Positions 28,161-37,064 of a DNA stretch of 64,000 nucleotides are shown here, in pieces. A model generated the notes under the pieces. It saw nothing but the letters and a program-made list of their open reading frames with translations. It was not told where the DNA came from and did no database searches. Numbering within the stretch: position 1 is the stretch's first letter; every line of letters starts with the position of its first letter. Origin of the DNA: Aureimonas ureilytica (GTDB lineage: Bacteria > Pseudomonadota > Alphaproteobacteria > Rhizobiales > Rhizobiaceae); assembly GCF_001475935.1 (NCBI RefSeq), contig NZ_LDQA01000001.1, positions 186,001 through 250,000 on the forward strand. The letters run 5' to 3'. Position numbers and translations under genes: made by a program.

Positions 28161-28592
28161 TCAGAGCAGGCCGAGATCGGCCAACTCGCGTTGAAGCTGC
28201 TGGGGAAGACCTACGCCCTCCTCGGCCTCTCGGTCGGCCGGCGCATCGTCCGAGACGAGATAGCGCCAGCCCTGAAAGGCGCGCCTGGGCTGCCATTGCG
28301 TGGCGATGAACTCGGGCCTGAGAACGATCCGGCAACGCTCGATCCCGTCCTCGGCGGTGAATGGGTCGAACCGCAAGACGGGCTGACGAACCTGAACCTG
28401 CCCGCGAATGACCCAGTATAGGGAGCCGCCCGCGACAATGTCATCGGCGCGTTTGGGCATAACTCGGGTGACGTGGAATTGCTCTTCTGGCTGGCCAGCG
28501 AGACGCTGAGCCAGCAGACGATGTTCGACATGCGTCTGGAGGTCCTCGATTGTCTCGACCCCGACGCAGAGCTTGATCATATGAAGCGGCAT
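28161..28592 (-). CDS. DUF1489 family protein
   Basis: Conserved alphaproteobacterial protein of unknown function. From ATG at 28592 it has 143 residues: MPLHMIKLCVGVETIEDL, HVTRVMPKRADDIVAGGSLY, WVIRGQVQVRQPVLRFDPFT and RRAFQGWRYL match the family pattern. The frame is open to 28649, but the family begins at this methionine. Divergent from the DUF599 gene. Confidence 0.88.
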   Translation of the reverse strand: MPLHMIKLCVGVETIEDLQTHVEHRLLAQRLAGQPEEQFHVTRVMPKRADDIVAGGSLYWVIRGQVQVRQPVLRFDPFTAEDGIERCRIVLRPEFIATQWQPRRAFQGWRYLVSDDAPADREAEEGVGLPQQLQRELADLGLL

Positions 28593-28701
28593 GAAACCTC
28601 CATCCGCCTGACAATCGATCAGGTCAAGACCGCCTGACGTCGCTCCCACAACATGCTAGGGGGCAAGCGCTGCCACCCTTCTTCAGCGTCGGATCTCCGC
28701 C

Positions 28702-29415
28702 ATGCCGTTCCAGCAGATCTTCGATGTCGAGAATCTCCTGGCGCTCGTCACCTTCAGTCTGGGCTGGGCCATCTACTCTTTCGCGGTGGACGGCACCGCT
28801 CTCTCCAGCCATGGCCTCAGCCGCCGGATGAACAGCCAGCGCGAGATCTGGATGTGGACGATGCTGAAGCGCGATCTGCGCATGATCGACACGGCCATCA
28901 TGACCGGGCTCCAGCAAGGCACGGGCTTTTTCGCTTCGGCCTGTATTTTCGCCATTGGCGGATGTTTCGCTTTGATCGGTGCGGCCGATCATATCGCCTC
29001 TGTCGTCACAGACCTTCCGCTGGAAGGCAATTTCGACCGGGCGCTTCTGGAAACGAAGCTTCTCGGCCTCGTCACGATCTTCATCTTCGCCTTCTTCAAA
29101 TTCGGCTGGGCCTATCGCCTGTTCAATTACTGCACGATCCTGATCGGCGCCGTTCCGATGGCGCGGGAGGCCGAGGCGGATCAGGACGCGGCCGAGCGGG
29201 CTGTGCGTCGCGCGATCCGCATGAACCAGATCGCGGCTCGCCACTTCAATTCCGGACTCAGGGCGATCTTTTTTGGCATGGCCTATCTTGGCTGGTTTCT
29301 AGGCCCGAAAGTGCTGATGGTAACGACGACGATCGTCATCCTGATTCTAGCCCGACGCCAGTTCTTCTCGGAAGCGAACGATTGCCTCGCCCCTGACTCG
29401 GAGGAACCTCGATGA
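28702..29415 (+). CDS. DUF599 domain-containing membrane protein
   Basis: 237-residue inner membrane protein with about four hydrophobic segments (near 12-30, 78-98, 118-140 and 195-220) and the DUF599 blocks MNSQREIWMWTMLKRDLRM and FFKFGWAYRLFNYCTILIG. Function unknown. The stop overlaps the ATG of the next gene by four bases (ATGA). Confidence 0.88.
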   Translation: MPFQQIFDVENLLALVTFSLGWAIYSFAVDGTALSSHGLSRRMNSQREIWMWTMLKRDLRMIDTAIMTGLQQGTGFFASACIFAIGGCFALIGAADHIASVVTDLPLEGNFDRALLETKLLGLVTIFIFAFFKFGWAYRLFNYCTILIGAVPMAREAEADQDAAERAVRRAIRMNQIAARHFNSGLRAIFFGMAYLGWFLGPKVLMVTTTIVILILARRQFFSEANDCLAPDSEEPR

Positions 29416-29675
29416 TTTCGAAAGAAGCCATCCAACAGGCCATCGCGTCGGCGGTGATGGAGCGAGGCGCAGGCAAGACCGTCTGCCCCTCGGAAATCGC
29501 GCGCAGCCTCGCAGGATCGGATGAAAAGGTCTGGCGTCTGATGATGAACCCGATCCGGGCGGAGGCGGTCAGAATGGCGAAGGCCGGCGACGTTCGCATC
29601 CTGCGTAAGGGACGGCCGGTGGATCCAGACGATTTCAAGGGGATCTACAGATTGGCCTTACCGGATGGCGCGTGA
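29412..29675 (+). CDS. DUF3253 domain-containing protein
   Basis: 87-residue small protein matching the DUF3253 pattern: TVCPSEIARSLAGSDEKVWR, then VRMAKAGDVRILRKGRPVDP and FKGIYRL. The family is predicted to be a winged-helix fold and occurs next to diverse genes. It is translationally coupled to the DUF599 gene; its last 31 bases overlap the convergent YdcF-like gene. Confidence 0.87.
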   Translation: MISKEAIQQAIASAVMERGAGKTVCPSEIARSLAGSDEKVWRLMMNPIRAEAVRMAKAGDVRILRKGRPVDPDDFKGIYRLALPDGA

Positions 29676-30463
29676 GGCGCTGGGATCCAGGCATCTGTCT
29701 TCCCCGTCAGATAATAGGCGAATAGGCCCAGATATTCGCGTATCGCAAAATGCACCTTTTCCAAATTGCGGACCGTGGCTGTAGAAGGCCGGTAGATCAT
29801 GTCGCCGCCCGGTGTCTGGTAGTCAGTCGGATATGGGATGATGTCGAAGCCGGCTGTGCGGAAACAGCCAACCGACCGAGGCATATGAGCCGCCGAGGTG
29901 ACGAGCAACCAGGTCTCACCTGGCTGCGGCGAGGCCAACTCCTTTGAAAAGCGCGCATTCTCGATCGTGTTGCGGGAACGGTCCTCCAGAATGAGGCGTT
30001 CGGGCGCAAGCCCGAGTTGGGAAAACAGTTTATGGGCAACCGAGGACTCGGTCACATCCTCCTCGAACATCGCCGCGGCCCCGCCGCTGAAGATCACTTT
30101 GGCGTCCGGGTAGAGGCGAGATAGAGCGAGTGTCGTCGTGATGCGGTCAGCCGCGTCGTTGAGCTCCGGCTCGCCGCGTGTTCGGGCGACGAGCGTATCG
30201 AACGAGCCGCCGAGAACCACGATGCCGGTCACGCGCTCGGGCAATACCGGCTTGGGAAATCGGTTCTCAAGCGGAGCCAGCATGAGGAGCCCGAGTGGCG
30301 ACAGGCTGAAAATCGCGAGACTCGCGAATCCGATCGCCAGAAGCGTGATGCCGGTTCGCGGCAGCTTCAGAGCGAGACAGAGAAAGCCGACACCGAAAGC
30401 CAGCAGGATGGCGACAAGGGGCTGGACGAGATACCAGCCCAGTTTGGAAACCGCGAAGAACAT
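29645..30463 (-). CDS. YdcF/SanA/ElyC-family (DUF218) membrane protein
   Basis: 272 residues from ATG at 30463, with two N-terminal membrane segments (about 8-60) followed by a soluble DUF218 domain: GIVVLGGSFDTLVARTRGEPELNDAADRI, FSGGAAAM, EDRSRNTIENARF and WLLVTSAAHMPRSVGCF. Members such as ElyC act in envelope biogenesis or lipid carrier metabolism. The open frame to 30559 adds a basic stretch that is not part of the family. The gene is convergent with, and overlaps, the DUF3253 gene. Confidence 0.88.
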   Translation of the reverse strand: MFFAVSKLGWYLVQPLVAILLAFGVGFLCLALKLPRTGITLLAIGFASLAIFSLSPLGLLMLAPLENRFPKPVLPERVTGIVVLGGSFDTLVARTRGEPELNDAADRITTTLALSRLYPDAKVIFSGGAAAMFEEDVTESSVAHKLFSQLGLAPERLILEDRSRNTIENARFSKELASPQPGETWLLVTSAAHMPRSVGCFRTAGFDIIPYPTDYQTPGGDMIYRPSTATVRNLEKVHFAIREYLGLFAYYLTGKTDAWIPAPHAPSGKANL

Positions 30464-30543
30464 GGGTCGGTTGAAACCTTTCAGCGTCAACGCAAGGACG
30501 GCATAGGCATCGACGCGCCGCCCGCGATGCGATCCTGCGCGTG

Positions 30544-31374
30544 TCAGATCCGATCCCAAGCCGGTGCGAAGCTGGGATTCACCAATCGCTTGCGCTGCTG
30601 CGTCATCGCGTTCAAGGATTGGCGGTCGGTATCGGACAGCTCGAATGAGAAGACGTCGAAATTTTCTTGTAGGCGCTCTTCATTCGATGTTCGAGGAATG
30701 GCCCCCACGCGAGGCTGATCGAGTTCCCAACGCAAGATGACTTGAGCAGGGGTCCGCCCGAGCCTGTTCGCGATACCCGTGACGGTCGGATGCTGGAGCA
30801 ACTCGCCTCCTTGGCCGATCGGCGAGTAGGCTATCAGCGCCATGTCATTGCGTTCGCAGGCGTGCAGGATCGCCTCCTGGGACAGGAGCGGATGATATTC
30901 GACCTGATTGCAGACGAGCGGAGCCGAGCTCATCGCCGCGGCATCATCCATCAGGGTGCTGGGGAAGTTCGCGACGCCGATATGACGCGTCAGTCCCTTC
31001 TCCTTCGCCTCGTTCAGCGCGCCGATGGAATCCTCCAGCGGGATGGCTGCGTTCGGCCAGTGGATCAGCAGGAGATCGACGGGCCCGACATCCAGCGCTT
31101 CGACAGCCTCGGCGGCCGACTGCGCGAGTCGATCCGCGCCAATATCTTCGAACCAGACCTTCGTGGTCACGAACGCTTCGCTGCGCGCGAGACCGCTGTT
31201 TCGAATGCCCTGCCCGACCTCGCGCTCGTTGCCATACATTCGCGCGGTATCGATATGCCGATAACCGGCTTCGATCGCTTTCTCCACCATTCGGACGCAA
31301 AGATCGCCGGTGAGTTTGTAGGTTCCAAATCCCAGGGCGGGAATACGAGCGCCCGATGCTTCGATCATCTTCAT
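30544..31374 (-). CDS. aldo/keto reductase
   Basis: NADPH-dependent carbonyl reductase of the AKR superfamily. From ATG at 31374 it has 276 residues. The catalytic tetrad is Asp42 and Tyr47 (HIDTARMYGNE), Lys72 (TTKVW) and His105 (LLIHWP). The C-terminal cofactor-binding block AIPRTSNEERLQENFDVF is present. The length resembles the 2,5-diketo-gluconate reductase branch (DkgA/DkgB), but the substrate cannot be read from the sequence. GAGATC lies upstream of the ATG; the longer frame to 31566 is not supported. Confidence 0.92.
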   Translation of the reverse strand: MKMIEASGARIPALGFGTYKLTGDLCVRMVEKAIEAGYRHIDTARMYGNEREVGQGIRNSGLARSEAFVTTKVWFEDIGADRLAQSAAEAVEALDVGPVDLLLIHWPNAAIPLEDSIGALNEAKEKGLTRHIGVANFPSTLMDDAAAMSSAPLVCNQVEYHPLLSQEAILHACERNDMALIAYSPIGQGGELLQHPTVTGIANRLGRTPAQVILRWELDQPRVGAIPRTSNEERLQENFDVFSFELSDTDRQSLNAMTQQRKRLVNPSFAPAWDRI

Positions 31375-31471
31375 GCGTGGATCTCTTTCGGCGTCAGGCT
31401 GTCCCCTATGCGGGTCGCCTTTGATCTTGGATTGAGATAGGCGAAACGGGCAGCGAACCAGTGGAAGCGTC

Positions 31472-32425
31472 ATGACGACATCGCAAAACAGAGCGATCGG
31501 CCGGATCGAATGTCTCGACGTGGCGCGCGGCTGCGCGCTCATCGCGATGCTCGTGTACCATTTCACGTGGGATCTGGAGTTTTTCGGTTATCTGCCGCCA
31601 GGCTATGCTCAGGTGGGGGGCTGGAAGCTTTTCGCCCGAGCGATCGCCTCCAGCTTCCTGATCCTCGTTGGCGTCGGTCTCGTGCTGGCCCATGGCGAGG
31701 GCATTCGCTGGCCATCGTTTCGCAAACGCTGTCTTCAGATCGCTGCGGGTGCAGCCGCCATCACAGCGGCCACGCTGGCCTTCACGCCGCAAGGCTTCGT
31801 GTTTTTCGGCATCCTTCATCTCATCGCGTTAGGAAGCCTGCTGGCGCTCGCCTTTCTGCGTCTGCCCTTCTGGCTGACAGCAGCCTCAGCCGCACTTGTC
31901 ATCGCCGTCTCATTCGCTTTCACGACGCCTTGGACGGACAGTCGATGGTTGGCGTGGATCGGCTTCTCCGAGCATCCCCCGCTTTCCAACGATTTCGTTC
32001 CTCTGTTTCCCTGGTTCGGGCCGATCCTGATCGGCATGGCGATCGCGCAGGCTTTCGCTCGGTTCGGCATCTGGAAGAAGCTGGGAGGCTTGAATGGCGT
32101 GTTTCGCCCCTTATGGCCCCTTTCGACGCTCGGGCGACATTCCCTTCTGTTCTATCTCCTGCACCAGCCGATTTCGATCGGTGTGGTCGCTGCCGCTGCT
32201 TTCATCGCCCCGCCGGATCAGACGGCGGCCTTTCAGCAAAGCTGCCGCCAGACCTGCGAGAGAGACCGGGATGCCAGTTTCTGTGTGGCTTATTGCGGAT
32301 GCGTGCAAAAAAAGCTCGAAGAAGCCGAACTGCTGGATCGTCTTCTCCGGAGCCAGTTGACTGAAGTGGAAACGGGGCGCGTCAGCGAAACCGTCAATTA
32401 TTGCTCGTTCAACGCTCAGCCATAG
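31472..32425 (+). CDS. DUF1624 / heparan-alpha-glucosaminide N-acetyltransferase-like membrane protein
   Basis: 317-residue inner membrane protein with about seven hydrophobic segments. The N-terminal IECLDVARGCALIAMLVYHFTWDLEFFGY block is diagnostic of the DUF1624 acyltransferase-like family, as is the late LGRHSLLFYLLHQPI. After the last membrane segment comes a ~75-residue tail rich in cysteine (C-x3-C-x9-C-x3-C-x-C, then one more near the end). GGAAG precedes the ATG. The acyl acceptor is unknown. Confidence 0.87.
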   Translation: MTTSQNRAIGRIECLDVARGCALIAMLVYHFTWDLEFFGYLPPGYAQVGGWKLFARAIASSFLILVGVGLVLAHGEGIRWPSFRKRCLQIAAGAAAITAATLAFTPQGFVFFGILHLIALGSLLALAFLRLPFWLTAASAALVIAVSFAFTTPWTDSRWLAWIGFSEHPPLSNDFVPLFPWFGPILIGMAIAQAFARFGIWKKLGGLNGVFRPLWPLSTLGRHSLLFYLLHQPISIGVVAAAAFIAPPDQTAAFQQSCRQTCERDRDASFCVAYCGCVQKKLEEAELLDRLLRSQLTEVETGRVSETVNYCSFNAQP

Positions 32426-32459
32426 CGCGCAACGCCCGCAGCCGCGCGGGTGCACAAAC

Positions 32460-32852
32460 TCAGCTGGAGGGAGAAATGCCGAGTTCGGCCATACGCGTCA
32501 GGCAGGCTTCTTCCGCATGATCCAGTTCGGCCAGCAAATCATCGATGTCGCGTCGCTTCTGTTCGAGTTCCGAGCGCTTGTCTGCCACACGCTTGACGAT
32601 CGCCCGCAACTGTCCCGCTTCGCCGGGCGGCGTCTTGTACATCCCCATGATCTCGCGGATCTCCGCGATCGAAAATCCGAGGCGCTTTCCGCGCAGGATC
32701 ATGCGCAAAAGATGACGATCCGAATGGCGAAACAGACGCGTGCGCCCGCGCCGGATCGGCGCGATCAGCCCTTCGTCCTCGTAGAAACGGATCGTCCTCG
32801 TCGAGATGTCGAACTCGCGAGTCAGCTCCGTGATCGTATAATAATCGCGCAT
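32460..32852 (-). CDS. MerR family transcriptional regulator
   Basis: 130-residue regulator with the N-terminal MerR winged helix-turn-helix (YYTITELTREFDISTRTIRFYEDEGLI, then RRGRTRLFRHSDRHLLRMI) and a C-terminal coiled coil (about 85-120). It resembles the LiuR-like subgroup that controls branched-chain acyl-CoA degradation in proteobacteria, but none of those catabolic genes is next to it, so the target is unknown. Confidence 0.87.
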   Translation of the reverse strand: MRDYYTITELTREFDISTRTIRFYEDEGLIAPIRRGRTRLFRHSDRHLLRMILRGKRLGFSIAEIREIMGMYKTPPGEAGQLRAIVKRVADKRSELEQKRRDIDDLLAELDHAEEACLTRMAELGISPSS

Positions 32853-32979
32853 GAAAATCGTCCGAATGAACTCCTTGTCTGACGTGGGGACGCGGCCGAG
32901 TCAATCCGCAGGCCCCGTGTCAAGCCGCTGTGTTCGGCCCGATTGAGCGCACTTCCGTTAGAGACGTCTTGCGGTCCGA

Positions 32980-33720
32980 TCAATCGTCGAGATGAAGGAA
33001 GGTCGGGTCGAACTGACCGAGACCGGCCAGCCGATCCCAATCCAGAATGTCGATGCGACCACGATCCCAGACCACAAGACCCTCCGCACGAAGCAGTTGC
33101 ATGGATCGGTTCACGCTCACGATGCTGAGCCCGAGAACTTGACCCACCATTTCCTGTGTCATCGCAAAGGGAAAGCCGGAAGCGTCGGTCAGCCCAACCG
33201 CATCGAAGCGGCACCACATCTCGCAGATGAAATGTGCCAGCCGCTCGGTCGATCCAAGGCGCGCGTTGCGCACGATGATGGCGCGATAGAGAGCCGCGTC
33301 GATCAGCGTCTCACGCCAAAACCGAGCAGTCAGATCCTTGGATCGTTCAAGCGTGCGCAAAATGGCATCGTGGCTGATGAACGCCACCCTACAAGGGGAG
33401 ACGGTTCCGATATAGTGATCCATCTGCTTGAGATGGAGACTTTGGAGGTCCGGCATATCACCGGGAATATGAACGGACTGGATCTGCCGTTCGCCGCCCT
33501 GCGTGAAGTTGGAGCGAATGATCAGACCATCGATCAGCAGGCAGCATCGGTTCGGCCGATCTCCCTCTTTGAGGAAGTCGGTCTTTGCGGGAATGTCGAC
33601 AACATCCCAATGCAAACGCGACAGCATCACCTCGTCCATCGTGCTGAGGGAGCCTGCGGCGCGCAACCGTCTCGCCAGCATATCATTGGCATCATCGGAT
33701 CGACTGATTACGGTACTCAC
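32980..33720 (-). CDS. Crp/Fnr family transcriptional regulator
   Basis: 246-residue protein with an N-terminal cyclic-nucleotide-binding-like beta-roll (about 30-145) and a C-terminal helix-turn-helix (MTQEMVGQVLGLSIVSVNRSMQ, about 190-212). There is no Fnr-type N-terminal cysteine cluster, so oxygen sensing by Fe-S is unlikely. The start is GTG at 33720 with GGGGGCGAG upstream; internal ATG starts are possible. It stands next to the MerR gene but is separated from it by 127 bp, and no obvious target gene lies alongside. Confidence 0.87.
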   Translation of the reverse strand: MSTVISRSDDANDMLARRLRAAGSLSTMDEVMLSRLHWDVVDIPAKTDFLKEGDRPNRCCLLIDGLIIRSNFTQGGERQIQSVHIPGDMPDLQSLHLKQMDHYIGTVSPCRVAFISHDAILRTLERSKDLTARFWRETLIDAALYRAIIVRNARLGSTERLAHFICEMWCRFDAVGLTDASGFPFAMTQEMVGQVLGLSIVSVNRSMQLLRAEGLVVWDRGRIDILDWDRLAGLGQFDPTFLHLDD

Positions 33721-33990
33721 GTTCTCGCCCCCATCTGATTTTCTCCGCTCTCGCGGCGAGCTGGTAGCAGAGGACTCGCCCTGCCAGATCCGTTTGCCGG
33801 AGCATCTAGGAACATCGTCTGGCCTCTAAACGGCAGACGTGTCCCGTAGGCGACACGTCCGCTATTCCAACGGATTACATGTCCGCTCGAAACCCAAATG
33901 GAAGGCAGGTGACATGGAGTTTCGTAAAGCGACCTATATGATAGGCAGGCCGAACAGATAATTTCTAATGTCCGGAACGACCTGACAGGA
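33721..33990. other. intergenic region upstream of the Crp/Fnr gene
   Basis: This 270-bp stretch between the Crp/Fnr gene and the transposase remnant has no plausible gene. It contains the inverted repeat GACGTGTC-N8-GACACGTC (33836-33859), which could be an operator for the nearby regulator or a relic of mobile DNA. The motif near 33970 (ATGTCCGGAAC) may be part of a decayed insertion-sequence end. Confidence 0.35.
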
Positions 33991-34600
33991 TCAGGGGGCT
34001 TGTCGGGCCGCAATGAACTCGCGCGGTGAGAGAGTACCGAGCGACGTTTGCGGGTGAGCGGTACGGTAGAGTTCGCACCACATCGGCAGCACGTCGATAA
34101 CGGTTCGAGCATTCAGAAGGCACGAGACGGGGACATGGTCGCGCTTGATCATGCGCGCGAGGGCTCTGGCCATGCCGTTGAACTGCAAGTTCTCCAAGGG
34201 CGTGATCCCAAGGTCCAGTTCGACGTTGCGCGCCGGCCGCTTTGTTTCGCCGTCGATAGGGTCCGAGCCGTCGCCGCTGAGCCATTCGAATCGTCTGTGG
34301 TAGGTGGTTCAAGCGGCCGAAGCGCGCTTTCACGGCTCAAAGCATGAGATCCCGGATGTCCTCGCCGGTGATGCCTTCCATGGTGGCGACGAAGCCGATG
34401 CTTTCGCGGTTGCAGCAGTCCAATGCCAAAGTCCACGCGAGCCCTCTCTTCCTTGTCGCAGCCGATTTCGAAGTCATCCGAGCAGTGAGACAGCGAAGGC
34501 GCCACCAGTTCGAGCCCGCCGGGAAACGAAGGTTTAAGTGGTCCAAGGTCATGCGCCCACCGTGACGGCATCCGTCGGGATTGCCTGAGTCAACCACCAG
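33991..34600 (-). pseudogene. degraded IS3-family transposase (OrfB, DDE integrase core) remnant
   Basis: Pieces of an IS2-like IS3-family OrfB can be read on the minus strand in different frames. In order they are a stretch resembling the segment before the catalytic core (CSDDFEIGCD near 34490), TLALDCCNRESIGFVAT and GITGEDIRDLML (34340-34440), RFGRLNHLPQTI (near 34310), and finally FNGMARALARMIKRDH, LYRTAHPQTSLGTLSPREF and IAARQAP before the stop at 33991. At least two frameshifts and missing catalytic context make it non-functional. The element sits beside tRNA-Ser. No intact terminal repeats are certain. Confidence 0.75.
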
Positions 34601-34703
34601 ACCTCTCGGCTCCGTCAAAGATGAGTCGTCGCGATGCCCGCCGCCTGTAACATCAGGCGGGTCTTGAACCATAAAATACGCAACAAAATTAATGGCTCAG
34701 TAG

Positions 34704-34793
34704 TGGCGGATGGGGTGAGATTCGAACTCACGGTACGGTTCGCCGCACGGCGGTTTTCAAGACCGCTGCCTTAAACCACTCGGCCACCCATCC
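34704..34793 (-). tRNA. tRNA-Ser (anticodon UGA)
   Basis: A 90-nt class II tRNA with encoded CCA. The acceptor stem GGATGGG pairs with CCCATCC before the G discriminator. The D-loop GGCCGAGTGGTTTAAGG is typical for serine, the anticodon loop CTTGAAA gives anticodon TGA (complement at 34757-34759), a long variable arm is present, and the T-arm has GTTCGAATC. It reads UCA and related serine codons. Confidence 0.97.
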
Positions 34794-34806
34794 GATGCTG
34801 GCTTGT

Positions 34807-36051
34807 TTAAGGGAGAGGGGGCGGAGGCGCAAGCGTTTGTGATGATGGCGGGAGCTGACCGGTTGGAGATGTTTCGTCGGCGGTTGGGATCGGCACCGTG
34901 ATGGCTGTAGAAGAGCGGCTGTGAGCTTGGGGGTGGGGGCTGACACCGATCCAAGCCGCCCATCCGGCGAGCAAAAGAAAGATTAGAGTATAAAGACCAG
35001 AGAGGCTTACTCTCACAATTCGAGAGGTCTGATCCGCCCATAACTTCAGTCGCTTGTACAGGAAGAGATCGAGCATTCCGAAGGGGGCGGCCACAGTGAG
35101 CGGCACCAGGATCGCCAGCATCCAAAGCACACCGTTCGGGAGCGGCGGGGACTTGAGATAGATCGCGACCATGAGAGGTACGTGACAAAGATAGAGAGCG
35201 TAGCTCCAATCCCCATAGCGATCGGCCAACCTCGCCAAGCGGCCGTTCACTTCAGCTTCCGTGGAATTGTCGGAGATCACCAATCCGACGAGAAGAAACG
35301 CGCCGACAGAGGCAACCCAGCGGTTGATGCCGAATGGGAAGACGTCGCAAACCAGGATGAGGCCGGCAGCGAGCATAGCCGTAGCCGGCTGAAACAACCC
35401 GCGCTCGCGCAAGGCGGGAACGAGAAGTCCGAAAGCAAACGCGGAATTGACGGCCATGAGGGGCAGCCAGTCGATGGTTGGTGTCAGCTCGGCCTGGATT
35501 TGCGGGTAGAAGAGCGTTGCCGCTCCGATGATCAGCAACCAGATGGAAGCGATCCAGGAGAGACGGTTCTTCAGGCCTGCCAAGCTGCAAAGGAAGAGAA
35601 AGACGTAGAAGCACGTCTCGAAGAGCAGCGTCCACTCCACGCCGAGATAATAAACACGTCCCTCTCCGGCCGGAACCAAAGTCGCTGCCCAAATATCGAC
35701 TTCGCCCGGTCGCCGCCGAGCCAGGAGAACACTCGCGAGAACGATCAGGAAGATCGGATAGATCCGCAGGATCCGATGCAGCAGAAAACGCCAAGGGTCC
35801 GCTTTCGGCAGGATTTCCGCCATCAGGTAGCCCGAGATAGCGAAGAAGACTGCAACGCCCAACAAGCCGAAGCGCCCGTCGAAAACGTGGAAAAATGTAT
35901 CGTCGCCGGTGATCTGCTTAAGGTAAACGCTCCCGTGATACAGGAGCACGAACAAGGCTGCGATGGCACGGAGCCATTGCAAATTCCTGTTGCGGGACCC
36001 GCCGTTTTGCAAAGGCGGATTTGCTGTGATCGCTTCTGAGTGTTTCGGCAT
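34807..36051 (-). CDS. acyltransferase 3 family (OafA-like) membrane protein
   Basis: 414-residue multi-span protein of the acyltransferase-3 family, which O-acylates surface sugars or other envelope acceptors. Signature blocks are LQWLRAIAALFVLLYHGS (with the conserved Arg and His), GVAVFFAISGYLMAEI, FLLHRILRIYP and WSYALYLCHVPLMV. About ten hydrophobic segments are visible, and the C-terminus is a Pro/Ser/Thr-rich tail. I chose ATG at 36051 over GTG at 36060. It lies 13 bp upstream of tRNA-Ser on the same strand. A role in LPS or exopolysaccharide O-acetylation is inference only. Confidence 0.88.
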   Translation of the reverse strand: MPKHSEAITANPPLQNGGSRNRNLQWLRAIAALFVLLYHGSVYLKQITGDDTFFHVFDGRFGLLGVAVFFAISGYLMAEILPKADPWRFLLHRILRIYPIFLIVLASVLLARRRPGEVDIWAATLVPAGEGRVYYLGVEWTLLFETCFYVFLFLCSLAGLKNRLSWIASIWLLIIGAATLFYPQIQAELTPTIDWLPLMAVNSAFAFGLLVPALRERGLFQPATAMLAAGLILVCDVFPFGINRWVASVGAFLLVGLVISDNSTEAEVNGRLARLADRYGDWSYALYLCHVPLMVAIYLKSPPLPNGVLWMLAILVPLTVAAPFGMLDLFLYKRLKLWADQTSRIVRVSLSGLYTLIFLLLAGWAAWIGVSPHPQAHSRSSTAITVPIPTADETSPTGQLPPSSQTLAPPPPLP

Positions 36052-36087
36052 CTGTACCACGATCTGAAATGCTTATGCGCCGTGCGA

Positions 36088-37062
36088 TCAGATCGTCAGA
36101 ATGGACGCCCCTGTCGTGCTTCGTGACTCCAGTGCGCGGTGCGCGTCGGCGGCCTGAGCGAGTGGGAATGTCTGCTGGATTCGAATGGACACAGCGCCGC
36201 TCGCGACGACATCGAACAAGGCTGCGGCGCTCTGTTCGAGTTCCGCACGGGTCGCCGTATAGCCGTTCAGGCTCGGACGGGTCATGAAGAGCGAACCCTT
36301 CTGGTTGAGAATCCCGATATCGAAACCGGGGATTTTTCCGGAGGATTGTCCGAAGCTCACAAACAGACCACGCCGCTTGAGGCAGTCGAGACTGTTCGGA
36401 AACGTGTCGCGGCCCACGGAATCGTAAACCACATCGCATTTTTGCCCGTCGGTGAGGTCGCGCACGGCAGCGACGAAATCCTCGGACTTGTAGTCGATGA
36501 CGTGATCGTAACCATGCTCGAGAGCCAAGGCGCATTTCTCCGGGCCGCCGGCGGTTCCGATCACGCGAGCGCCCAGATGTTTGGCCCATTGTCCGGCGAT
36601 CAGACCGACCCCTCCGGCCGCCGCGTGGATCAGAACCGTGTGGCCGGGACCGACGGGGAACGTCTGCCGAAGCAGATACTCGGCCGTCATTCCCTTGAGC
36701 ATCATGGCGGCTGCGGTCTGAGTGTCGATCCTGTCGGGCAGGGTCAGGCATTGATCGGCTTGAACCACCACCTCTTCGCAATAGGCGCCATCCACGCCGC
36801 AATAGGCCACACGATCGCCGACGCGCAGTCCATGAACCTCCGGGCCGAGTTCGACCACGACCCCTGCCCCTTCCTTCCCCGGAACGAAGGGAAGATGGGG
36901 TGCCTTGTAAGTCCCGTTGCGAAAATAGACGTCGATGAAGTTGAGGCCGGCCGCCTCCTGCTGAACGCGAACCTCGCCACCCTTCAGAGCCCGACGCTCC
37001 ACATCGCGCCAGACCATCACGTCCGGTCCGCCGATTTCATTGACGACAATCGCGTGGGGCAT
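36088..37062 (-). CDS. quinone oxidoreductase (zeta-crystallin type, MDR family)
   Basis: NADPH:quinone reductase-like medium-chain dehydrogenase, 324 residues from ATG at 37062. It has the substrate-domain block EAAGLNFIDVYFRNGTY, the PGKEGAGVV turn, and the Rossmann motif HAAAGGVGLIAGQWAK. It lacks the structural and catalytic zinc cysteines of alcohol dehydrogenases, as expected for QOR. It begins three bases after the pcs stop, so the two are probably cotranscribed. The open frame to 37350 overlaps pcs and is not real. Confidence 0.93.
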   Translation of the reverse strand: MPHAIVVNEIGGPDVMVWRDVERRALKGGEVRVQQEAAGLNFIDVYFRNGTYKAPHLPFVPGKEGAGVVVELGPEVHGLRVGDRVAYCGVDGAYCEEVVVQADQCLTLPDRIDTQTAAAMMLKGMTAEYLLRQTFPVGPGHTVLIHAAAGGVGLIAGQWAKHLGARVIGTAGGPEKCALALEHGYDHVIDYKSEDFVAAVRDLTDGQKCDVVYDSVGRDTFPNSLDCLKRRGLFVSFGQSSGKIPGFDIGILNQKGSLFMTRPSLNGYTATRAELEQSAAALFDVVASGAVSIRIQQTFPLAQAADAHRALESRSTTGASILTI

Positions 37063-37064
37063 GG

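Noticed and set aside
34641-34660. hairpin CCGCCTG-N6-CAGGCGG near tRNA-Ser as a terminator
   Set aside because: The seven-bp stem lacks a following U-run in both directions and lies in decayed mobile DNA, so a terminator call is not supported.
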